A DNA stretch of 64,000 nucleotides from Beroe ovata (lineage: Eukaryota > Ctenophora > Nuda > Beroida > Beroidae), in the NCBI GenBank assembly GCA_946803715.1, contig CAMPET010000040.1, positions 6,437 to 70,436 on the forward strand. Direction: 5' to 3'. Position numbers and translations under genes: made by a program. The notes under the pieces were generated by a model. That model was not told the origin of the DNA, searched no databases, and saw only the letters and a list, made by a program, of their open reading frames with translations. Of this stretch, positions 1 through 9,874 are shown in pieces (position 1 is the stretch's first letter; each line of letters starts with the position of its first letter).

Positions 1-2
1 CT

Positions 3-46
<44 letters not shown>

Positions 47-1912
47 TAGCTTCTTCTGGATGTGGGTGGTGAGACCTACCCACATGTACATTACTGCTGC
101 TTTTCACCATTTCTTGTTCTATCCAGATCTGCCTAACATGTATAACAGCAATATTCATATTCCTCTTTGAGTCCTCATCTTTGAAACTGAACAAGATGTG
201 GTTTGGGTTTTCTTCTGAAGCCCTATGATCTATTCGTTGAACCATGAAATATGATGTTGCTATTCTTATTTAATCAAATCAAAAAGTTTGTTATTTCTAT
301 TGCCAAACTTTCGATAACAATAAACTTGGATACAAGATATGGGAAGTTAGACGCTGTTTGAGAGTTGCACAGCTAGCTTCTTTGTTTATTGAATTATACC
401 TTGTATTATACCTACTATGTGATAGTGTATGTCTATGTGTGTTAGGGATTTTCATCCACCTATCCCGTATTGGCACTGAAGCAAATCATTACTAGACATT
501 TTTGATCCCTACAATCGATAGCCAAGCCCAGATTTTCCATCTCTATCCAACCTCAATTTGACATCAATTGGACTTTTTGTGGCCAACTATGATTACTCCT
601 TTTAGACATCATATTGTTCAGTTCTTTTAGTGCGGTTTCTTCACATGAATAGAACCTTAATGAGTGTGGAGTTCAAACACTGCACTACTGGCATGCAAAG
701 AATTCAGAGCCTTATAACACTGGCATGGTAGTGAAATCACTTGAATTTTAGTATATATCGCTTGGAAGCCTTTGAAGTATGTTTGAGAAAATTCTAGCTC
801 GGTATAAAGTCATGATTTTACATATGTAGTTAAGGATATTGATACAAAAGTTCGAATAACTCCAAGGTGTACCATAAAATAAGCCTGGAATTTTTGTATG
901 CCGTTATTCTGTCTCAAACTTGAAGGCGTTTTGACACTTGTCGCCTTTATACTTTGCCGTTGCAGTAACCTTTCATAGTTTGAAGGTCCTCTATTTTTGA
1001 ATTTGATGAAGTAAGACTTGTAGATCTTGAACAGCCATGAAAAAACAGAAAGGTTTGTTTCGTTGCACCACACCATGCTTCATCACTTTCCCATCATATA
1101 GGTACCATCAATCAATGAAACCAGCAAGAAGTTCACTTATATTATGTCACTTAGTACAGCCAAAATATTGTACATATTATGACCTGCATAATCCAATTTG
1201 ATTAATAGTGTGACCCTTATTAAAGTGAATAGCACTTAATAGGATCTGACAAGAAATAACACCTCTATCATACAGTTCTAAAACATGCATATGGTTTCTT
1301 TGTAATACCAGTATTATTGAACAGTGTAATATCCGCTGTAAGCAGAGTGTCTACAGTGAGGTATATGGTAAAAACTTATGTAAAAACTTATGTATAAAAC
1401 GACCTACTGATTAGATGCAGGCACTACAAGCTTTATAATGCCACTATAAGCTCCACATAATAATTGTATTTAATATTTTAATGACAGTTTATATGATATC
1501 GTGCATCTATAGTGTATGGGTTAGCGTATATCTACAGTTGCTTCTCGTTCTTCTTTTGGTTATAGCTGCAGACAAAAGCAGTTTTCTCCTGTATCCACAG
1601 ACTGTAACTTATATTTTCTTTGTAGGTTGTCTTATTTTGACAGGTAAAGGTGTGAGAAATTTTAGGTACCCTCTGTATTATAAGGTCCAGCAAGAAAATC
1701 TTTTCACGAAACTTTACTATCACTAATGTCCATAACAATAGGAATCGATAGGCAAATCAAAAACTGTACAGTTAATGAAAGTTAAGAGCGACTGATTGAT
1801 ATCGCCGGGTATCAGTAATCTTCTCAAAGTCTTGACCATATATGGTAGTTAATATCCTGGCAAAATTTCAGAAACATCCAGATCGAACCAAACAGCAGTA
1901 CGACCGTTTGAG
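1..1912. other. non-coding upstream region with terminal (CA)n
   Basis: Positions 1-44 are a (CA)n microsatellite. The rest is AT-rich, with stops in all frames and no exon with flanking splice sites that I can support. The short open frames near 810-1076 and 1481-1726 overlap on opposite strands and look like chance. The region ends at the start codon of the EF-hand gene and presumably contains its promoter; I see no clear TATA box. Confidence 0.6.
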
Positions 1913-4900
1913 ATGGCAGAAGTACCACACCTGTCAGATGCTCAGATCACCGAATTCAAGGAAGCATTTGCAATGTTTGATAAGAATGGAGACGGGAGTA
2001 TATCGAGGGCAGAACTGGGTAGGAATTTTCAATTTATGCGTGTCATTCGCGTCAATTTCCTGTTGAAAGAATTTAGATTTTAATTTGTTTCCATATATAA
2101 AGAGAGCCTGGACCTGAAAGGCCCACAAGTTTCCATTTGTTTCCATGAGCATATCCAGACTCCAAGTTATGTCTTTCACACACCTGCAGGAACTGTCATG
2201 AAGTCGCTAGGTCAGAATCCGACTGACGGAGAACTGGCTGATATGATCAAAGAGGCAGATGGAAATGAAAACGGTAAAAATGCAAAAAAAGACAGGAAAG
2301 ACTGAAAAAATCGATATCTATTCCATTTCCAAGATACATTTATTTCAGTGCCTGTCTTGCTTGTTTCTCCTCATTAACCTCATTCCCAAGGGTAATTCAA
2401 ATCTTGTTTCTCTCCTGCAGGTTCAGTTGATTTCAACGAATTTCTCCTACTAATGAGCAGGAAGATGAGCATGCTTGACATCGACCAAGAATTACTCGAA
2501 GCTTTCTCCGTCTTTGACAAAGATGGTAAGTTTGCTCACGGAGACGCATCATGATGGGACGCTCCATTAGATTTAGCCTCTCCCATTAGCTGATCGTTCA
2601 TTTATATTATAGACGTTCATTCTGCATTTTGCTCATTCATTACCCGTTCTCATGGTACGTCTAGCGAATCTTACTAATTTCACAGCACATAGATTATGCA
2701 AAAGTGAAGGCGGTGTGAAATTGAGCATTATTCGGTGCACATGGAATATTTCGCCTGGAGCGATATCAATTGATCATCACGCGTTTGCTCGTTTGTTTGT
2801 TTGAGTGTGTGTGTGTGTGCCTTTGTGTGTGTCTGTGCTTGTGTGATTCATGATTGTGTGTGTGTCTGTGTGTGTCTTTGTGTTTGTATCTGTGTTTGTA
2901 TCTGAGTGTGTATCTGTGTAGTGTGCGTGTGTGTGCCACAGAGCATCACGGCAAATAATTACTCCTTCACGCTGGCTCTGTATAACAGATCAACAACGCA
3001 AACCCACAAGCAGTATGCACTCGGATTAATTAATGAGACAGAAGCTTCGCTAATTAATTACTTTTAGCATGGACTATTCCTGGAATTTGTAAATTTTGAT
3101 CGGCCTGTCTCCACATATAAATAAATTGACAGCACCAAGACAATTGCAATATACACAGAGCTTTGATTTAGTGTAGCTCGCTCATATTATTCATATCAGC
3201 TTTTTTGCTGATTTTTTCTCTTAAGATGGCTCGATACAGTGAAAAGGAGCTCAGGAAGATATTCGACAAGTTTGACAAGGATGGTTAGTCAGTTTTAACT
3301 GAGTCTGTCTTAAGAGTCTGTCATAAGTCATCTTAAGTCTTGTCTAAAGCTCTATAAAATGATAGAGAAATACAGTGATATGCGATAGAGATCTACTGCA
3401 TTCGCTTCTAAACCCCTTTTATCCGGTAGTTTTGGCAGTCGCTTAACTCGAAATCAATCGAATGTGAAATTCCAAGTCACGTGACAGACAACACCTCAGG
3501 GAAGCATGATAGGGTCGAAATTCGGTCGGGAATCGATTCAGCGTCCAAAAATACATAGGAAACAATAGTACTTGTGTGAAAATACAACAAAAAAATTTTC
3601 CTCGGATTTCTGATCTCAGTATCGCTATAAATGTAAGTGAGTGACTCCACACTTTTATACTCCATTTTTGAAGGTCTTTAATGAAGACTAAACGGGTACT
3701 TAGGACGTCAATTTTTCATCAAATCAGCTCTCCTACTCTCAGACTGCAGGTATCAACCCCTTTGATGATCATGCAGATTCCATCGGCGCCGTGAAACCAC
3801 GCCCAAAACACGATTTCAAACCTGTGGGAAGCATTAACTGCAAAACACGAAAATCAATGGGACGCACCAGATGGGTCAAATATTTNTATTTCGCCTGGAG
3901 CGATATCAATTGATCATCATGCGTTTGCGCGTTTGTTTGTTTGAGTGTGTGTGTCTGTGTCTGTGTGTGTCTGTGTTTGTGTGTTTGTGTCTGTGTCTGT
4001 GTTTGTTTGTCTGTGTGTATCTGTGTAGTGTGCGTGTGTGTATCACAGAGCATCACGGCAAATAATTACTCCTTCACGCTGGCTTTGTATAACAGATCAA
4101 CAACGCAAACCCACAAGCAGTATGCACTCGGATTAATTAATGAGACAGAAGCTTCGCTAATTAATTACTTTTAGCATGGACTATTCCTGGAATTTGTAAA
4201 TTTTGATCGGCCTGTCTCCACGTATAAATAAATTGACAGCACCAAGACAATTGCAATATACACAGAGCTTTGATTTAGTGTATCTCGCTCTTATTATTCA
4301 TATCAGCTTTTTTGCTGATTTTTTCTCTAAAGATGGCTCGATACAGTGAAAAGGAACTCAGGAAGATATTCGACAAGTTTGACAAGGATGGTTAGTCAGG
4401 TTGATTTTAACTGAGTCTGGATTGGGGTACGGAATACCCAACTTATAGAATACCCAATGTCGGGAATACCCAAGGTCGCAAATACCCAACAATTCTGTTG
4501 GGAACTCGCGACGTTGGGTATTCGCGACAATGGGTATTCTAGAAGTTGGGTATTCCGTACTGCTACCCTGAGTCTGTCTGTCATGAGTCTTATCTTTATC
4601 TCTATAATAGAGAAATTGGGGGTAAGACATAAAATGATATGGCAGAGATCTACAGCATTCGCTTCTAAATCCCTTTTATCCGTTAGTTGTGGCAGTCGCT
4701 TAACTCGAAATCAATCAGATTTGAAATTCCAAGTCAGGTGGTAGACAACACCTCAGGGAAGCAAGATAGGGTCGAAATTCGGTCGGCAATCGATTCAGCG
4801 TCCAAAAATACATAGGTAGCGATAGTACTTGTGTGAAAATACAACAAAAAATTTTCCTCAAATTTCTGATCTCAATATCGCTATAAATGTAAGTGAGTGA

Positions 4901-7900
4901 CTCCACACTTTTATACTCCATTTTTGAAGGTCTTTAATGAAGACTAAACGGGTACTTAGGACGTCAATTTTTCACCAAATCATCTGTCCTACTGTCAGAC
5001 TGCAGGTATCAACCCTTTTTATGATCATGCAGATTCCATCGGCGCCGTGAAACCACGCCCAAAACACGATTTCAAACCTTTGGGAAGCATCAACTGCAAA
5101 ACACGAAAATCAATGGGACGCACCAGATGGGTCAAATATTTTTTCTCCGTACAATAACTCGTAATAGGTGTTCCTGGCCTACTTTTCGACGTAGAACTTG
5201 AATCTGAACGAATTCTTGAGCTAGCTCATCGAGAAATAAGCGAAAATTCCAGTTTAACCTTCGAGTAATACTCCTAATTCACGAGACAGACAACACCTCA
5301 GGGAAGCAAGATAGGGTCGAAATTCGGTCGGGAATCGATTCAGGGTCCAAAAATACATAGGTAACGATAGTACTTGTGTGAAAATACAACAAAAAATTTT
5401 CCTCGAATTTCTGATCTCAGTATCGCTATAAATGTAAGTGAGTGACTCCACACTTTTATACTCCATTTTTGAAGGTCTTTAATGAAGACTAAACGGGTAC
5501 TTAGGACGTCAATTTTTCACCAAATCATCTGTCCTACTGTCAGACTGCAGGTATCAACCCTTTTTATGATCATGCAGATTCCATCGGCGCCGTGAAACCA
5601 CGCCCAAAACACGATTTCAAACCTTTGGGAAGCATCAACTGCAAAACACGAAAATCAATGGGACGCACCAGATGGGTCAAATATTTTTTCTCCGTACAAT
5701 AACTCGTAATAGGTGTTCCTGGCCTACTTTTCGACGTAGAACTTGAATCTGAACGAATTCTTGAGCTAGCTCATCGAGAAATAAGCGAAAATTCCAGTTT
5801 AACCTTCGAGTAATACTCCTAATTCACGAGACAGACAACACCTCAGGGAAGCAAGATAGGGTCGAAATTCGGTCGGGAATCGATTCAGGGTCCAAAAATA
5901 CATAGGTAACGATAGTACTTGTGTGAAAATACAACAAAAAATTTTCCTCGAATTTCTGATCTCAATATCGCTATAAATGTAAGTGAGTGACTCCACACTT
6001 TTATACTCCATTTTTGAAGGTCTTTAATGAAGACTAAACGGGTACTTAGGACGTCAATTTTTCACCAAATCATCTGTCCTACTGTCAGACTGCAGGTATC
6101 AACCCTTTTTATGATCATGCAGATTCCATCGGCGCCGTGAAACCACGCCCAAAACACGATTTCAAACCTTTGGGAAGCATCAACTGCAAAACACGAAAAT
6201 CAATGGGACGCACCAGATGGGTCAAATATTTTTTCTCCGTACAATAACTCGTAATAGGTGTTCCTGGCCTACTTTTCGACGTAGAACTTGAATCTGAACG
6301 AATTCTTGAGCTAGCTCATCGAGAAATAAGCGAAAATTCCAGTTTAACCTTCGAGTAATACTCCTAATTCACGAGACAGACAACACCTCAGGGAAGCAAG
6401 ATAGGGTCGAAATTCGGTCGGGAATCGATTCAGGGTCCAAAAATACATAGGTAACGATAGTACTTGTGTGAAAATACAACAAAAAATTTTCCTCGAATTT
6501 CTGATCTCAATATCGCTATAAATGTAAGTGAGTGACTCCACACTTTTATACTCCATTTTTGAAGGTCTTTAATGAAGACTAAACGGGTACTTAGGACGTC
6601 AATTTTTCACCAAATCATCTGTCCTACTGTCAGACTGCAGGTATCAACCCTTTTTATGATCATGCAGATTCCATCGGCGCCGTGAAACCACGCCCAAAAC
6701 ACGATTTCAAACCTTTGGGAAGCATCAACTGCAAAACACGAAAATCAATGGGACGCACCAGATGGGTCAAATATTTTTTCTCCGTACAATAACTCGTAAT
6801 AGGTGTTCCTGGCCTACTTTTCGACGTAGAACTTGAATCTGAACGAATTCTTGAGCTAGCTCATCGAGAAATAAGCGAAAATTCCAGTTTAACCTTCGAG
6901 TAATACTCCTAATTCACGAGACAGACAACACCTCAGGGAAGCAAGATAGGGTCGAAATTCGGTCGGGAATCGATTCAGGGTCCAAAAATACATAGGTAAC
7001 GATAGTACTTGTGTGAAAATACAACAAAAAATTTTCCTCGAATTTCTGATCTCAATATCGCTATAAATGTAAGTGAGTGACTCCACACTTTTATACTCCA
7101 TTTTTGAAGGTCTTTAATGAAGACTAAACGGGTACTTAGGACGTCAATTTTTCACCAAATCATCTGTCCTACTGTCAGACTGCAGGTATCAACCCTTTTG
7201 ATGATCATGCAGATGCAATCGGCGTCGTGAAACCACGCCCAAAACACGATTTCAAACTTGTGGGAAGCATTAACTGCAAAACACGAAAATCATTGGGACG
7301 CACCAGATGGGTCAAATATTTTTTCACCGTACAATAACTCGTAATAGGTGTTCCTTGCCTACTTTTCGACGTAGAACCCGAATCTGAGCGAATTTCTGAG
7401 CTAGCTCATCGAGAAATAGACGAAAATTCCAGTTTAACCTTCGATAAATACTCCTCATTTACGAGACAGACAACACCTCAGGGAAGCAAGATAAGGTCGA
7501 AATTCGGCCGGGAATCGATTCAGGGTCCAAAAATACATAGGAAACGATAGTACTTGTGTGAAAATACAACAAAAAATTTTCCTCGAATTTCTGATCCAAG
7601 TATCGCTATAAATGCAAGTGAGTGACTCCACACTTTTATAATCCATTTTTGAAGGTCTTTTATGAAGACTAAACGGGTAATTAGGACGTCAATTTTTCAC
7701 CAAATCATCTCTCCTACTGTCAGACTGCAGGTATCAACCCTTTTGATGATCATGCAGATTCCATCAGCGCCGTGAAACCACGCCCAAAACACGATTTCAA
7801 ACCTGCGGGAAGCTTTAACTGCAAAACACGAAAATCAATGGGACGCACCAGATGGGTCAAATATTTTTTCTCCGTACAATAACTCGTAATAGGTGTTCCT

Positions 7901-8901
7901 GGCCTACTTTTCGACGTAGAACTTGAATCTGAACGAATTCTTGAGCTAGCTCATCGAGAAATAAGCGAAAATTCCAGTTTAACCTTCGAGTAATACTCCT
8001 AATTCACGAGACAGACAACACCTCAGGGAAGCAAGATAGGGTCGAAATTCGGTCGGGAATCGATTCAGGGTCCAAAAATACATAGGTAACGATAGTACTT
8101 GTGTGAAAATACAACAAAAAATTTTCCTCGAATTTCTGATCTCAATATCGCTATAAATGTAAGTGAGTGACTCCACACTTTTATACTCCATTTTTGAAGG
8201 TCTTTAATGAAGACTAAACGGGTACTTAGGACGTCAATTTTTCACCAAATCATCTGTCCTACTGTCAGACTGCAGGTATCAACCCTTTTGATGATCATGC
8301 AGATTCCATCGGCGCCGTGAAACCACGCCCAAAACACGAATTCAAACCTGTGGGAAGCATTAACTGCAAAACANCCCCCTCATTTCCCTTACCCCCCTTA
8401 TTTCAGGAAATGGTTATATTGACAAGGAGGAATTGACAAATGTTCTCTCAAGTCTGGAGGAGGAGCTGGATGAGAATCAGGTCTGTAATACTGGGCGTAT
8501 TATATCAGCTGACATGCCCATATATGGTCATATAATGCCCTTATGAGGAGGGTCGACATGCCCATATATAGACATGCACAGGCACTGTCCTTTTAAGGAG
8601 GGCTGCCATACCCATATATAGACATTAGACATGCACTGCCCATTTAAGGAGGGCTGACATGCCCATTTATGAACATGCATCGCCCATACAAGGAGGGCTG
8701 GCATGCCCATATATGGACATGCTGATGCATTGATGCCCATACAAGGAGGGCTGACATGCCCATAAATGGACATGCAATGCCCATATGAGGAGTGCTGACT
8801 CTCTATGCCAGGTGAAGGAGATGATGAAGCAGGCGGACAAGAACGGAGACGGGCTTGTCAGTTTTGACGAGTTCAAAGCAGTCATGTGCAGCAAGAGTTA
8901 A
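1913..8901 (+). CDS. calmodulin-like four-EF-hand protein (5 exons)
   Basis: Exons: 1913-2018, 2190-2273, 2421-2525, 8407-8480 and 8812-8901 (stop TAA). All introns are GT-AG, and phases 1,1,1,0 join without a break. The product is about 152 residues, close to calmodulin (149). It has four EF-hand loops: [12 protein letters not shown], an imperfect second loop starting [24 protein letters not shown] and [12 protein letters not shown]. The linker contains calmodulin-like [19 protein letters not shown]. Family knowledge: calcium sensor that binds target helices. The divergent N-terminus and a C-terminal VMCSKS instead of VQMMTAK point to a calmodulin-like paralog rather than calmodulin itself. 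Intron 3 is about 5.9 kb and contains an alternative ATG exon and a tandem array. Its length is inflated by an assembly seam at 3886, and the array may be truncated at the seam at 8374. Confidence 0.9.
3226..3283 (+). other. alternative first exon of the EF-hand gene (allele 1)
   Basis: A pyrimidine-rich tract ending in AG (ttttttctcttaag) directly precedes ATG at 3226. The exon encodes [19 protein letters not shown] plus one base and ends at the donor GTTAGT in phase 1. It cannot follow exon 3, because that join meets TGA after five codons. It joins exon 4 (8407) perfectly, restoring [14 protein letters not shown]. The predicted isoform is a two-EF-hand C-lobe protein of about 74 residues. 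An acceptor with no upstream coding exon implies a 5'UTR exon or a trans-spliced leader. Use of this exon is inferred from open frame, phase and motif. Confidence 0.6.
4333..4390 (+). other. second copy of the alternative EF-hand first exon (probable other allele)
   Basis: Same 58-bp exon as at 3226, with one synonymous-type change (GAG to GAA in KEL). It has the same acceptor tract (ttttctctaaag) and donor (GTTAGT). It lies in sequence that restarts at the single n at 3886, so it is probably the other haplotype and not a second genomic exon. Confidence 0.55.
4420..4567. mobile_element. 148-bp foldback/MITE-like element with 9-bp target duplication
   Basis: Inverted termini share the 18-bp core GTACGGAATACCCAACTT; inside are repeats of GGGTATTC/GAATACCC. 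The flanks are ctgagtctg at 4411-4419 and 4568-4576. The other allele (3299-3307) has a single ctgagtctg and no element, so insertion is directly visible. A related copy lies at 31813-31921. There is no coding capacity. A 9-bp duplication fits Mutator-like or related cut-and-paste families; the family is not certain. Confidence 0.8.
4740..8373. repeat. 545-bp tandem repeat array (about 6.5 copies)
   Basis: Units recur every 545 bp (phase points at about 5285, 5830, 6375, 6920, 7465 and 8010), for example at each acacctcagggaagcaagat. Several consecutive units are almost identical, while the unit spanning about 7190-7860 is clearly more diverged. The array lies in intron 3 of the EF-hand gene and stops at the n at 8374, so true copy number is unknown. 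Each unit carries the same 63-70-codon minus-strand open frame, which I regard as non-coding. Confidence 0.9.
8505..8800. repeat. degenerate minisatellite (about 45 bp period)
   Basis: Repeats of a unit like tgacatgcccatatatgg followed by catgca.tgcccatacaagga. It fills intron 4 of the EF-hand gene between exons ending at 8480 and starting at 8812. Open frames through it are repeat artefacts. Confidence 0.8.
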
Positions 8902-9874
8902 ACTGCCACAAAAAACAATATATGAAAAAACACACGACGCACACGTACATGGTGCGCGACGAGCACACACACACACGAATAACGCACACTTTTGATGACA
9001 ATACGTGTGCGTGTTTCCTCCATATGTTCAGTTGAGATATAATCGACTCAAGGGTATCTTATAACCCCTGCCTGTGTGTGTAAGCCCAAGGACCCATGAT
9101 AATATATTTGTCATAGTGTCGGGATGTTCAGTGTACAACAAGAATTATGTATGCGTTTACCAACGTCATAACTTAGTGTCTCCCGGACGCTATATAGTCT
9201 TTATCATGACTCAAGTATATTGTTGACCAAGTGAGACTTCACGAGATCTTGATGTACGGCAAGGTCTTTTTGGGAAGTGTATCCAGAAGGATGTACCTAT
9301 ATGAAGCCGTCTTTTCATTTTAACAGACACGGAAACATATTGTGATAACTGGTCCATGGTTTTCTGGGGAAATATTCTTGAATCTGGACCCCTTGATGCT
9401 GATTGTTGGGAACCATATCCTCTGTATTCATGTGCCCGTAGGGAATTTTTGGAGTTTTTCGACGAAATAATACTGATTTAGTTTGCAAGTCTAAAATATT
9501 ATTGGTTCTTAGGATCATTTCCTCAAAATTGAGATTACCAAGGAAGATAAAAACTATCCCAGAATAGTTCTTTAAAAGTTCCCTTCATTTTGGCAGTGAT
9601 AAATTTACTAATCATGAACATAAAATTTGGTATAAATATGAAGTACATAATAACTTGTGTGTACTTGATATATGTCATGTACTCTTTCAAACGGACGTGA
9701 TGTTTTAGAAAATTGTTTGAAAAACAGAATTGTTTATTTTTTTCGCATGATAACAGTCACTCCAGCTATATATCACAACATCACGTGACTATGCAACGCG
9801 TGAGTAAGGTGACCATGGTAACGCGTGCTGCGTGACCATGGCAGCGCGCGTGACTTGCACGTGGCTCGTTTACT
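8902..9874. other. EF-hand 3' UTR and intergenic, no gene seen
   Basis: Contains the presumed 3' UTR of the EF-hand gene and AT-rich spacer. Around 9780-9870 is a cluster of palindromic motifs (CACGTGAC, an RFX X-box-like GTGACCATGGTAAC at 9809-9822, repeated ACGCGTG) just downstream of the minus-strand kringle gene stop. No further exon is supported. Confidence 0.5.

Larger units (their letters stand above)
2747..5141. repeat. apparent duplication across seam n3886 (2747-3885 versus 3887-5141)
   Basis: The sequence after the n at 3886 starts at the equivalent of 2747 and stays collinear to about 5141, which matches the last base before the n. Differences are SNPs, GT-repeat length and one 148-bp insertion. 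This is the pattern of two overlapping heterozygous contigs placed in series. Confidence 0.8.

Noticed and set aside
1481-1726. 81-codon plus-strand frame with hydrophobic start (MTVYMISCIYSVWVSVYLQL)
   Set aside because: AT-rich composition and an overlapping minus-strand frame; no splice or homology support.
5254-8191. Repeated 70-codon minus-strand frames starting [15 protein letters not shown] in each 545-bp unit
   Set aside because: Copies are identical because the DNA repeat is identical; no start context, splice sites or known motif, and diverged units change it freely.
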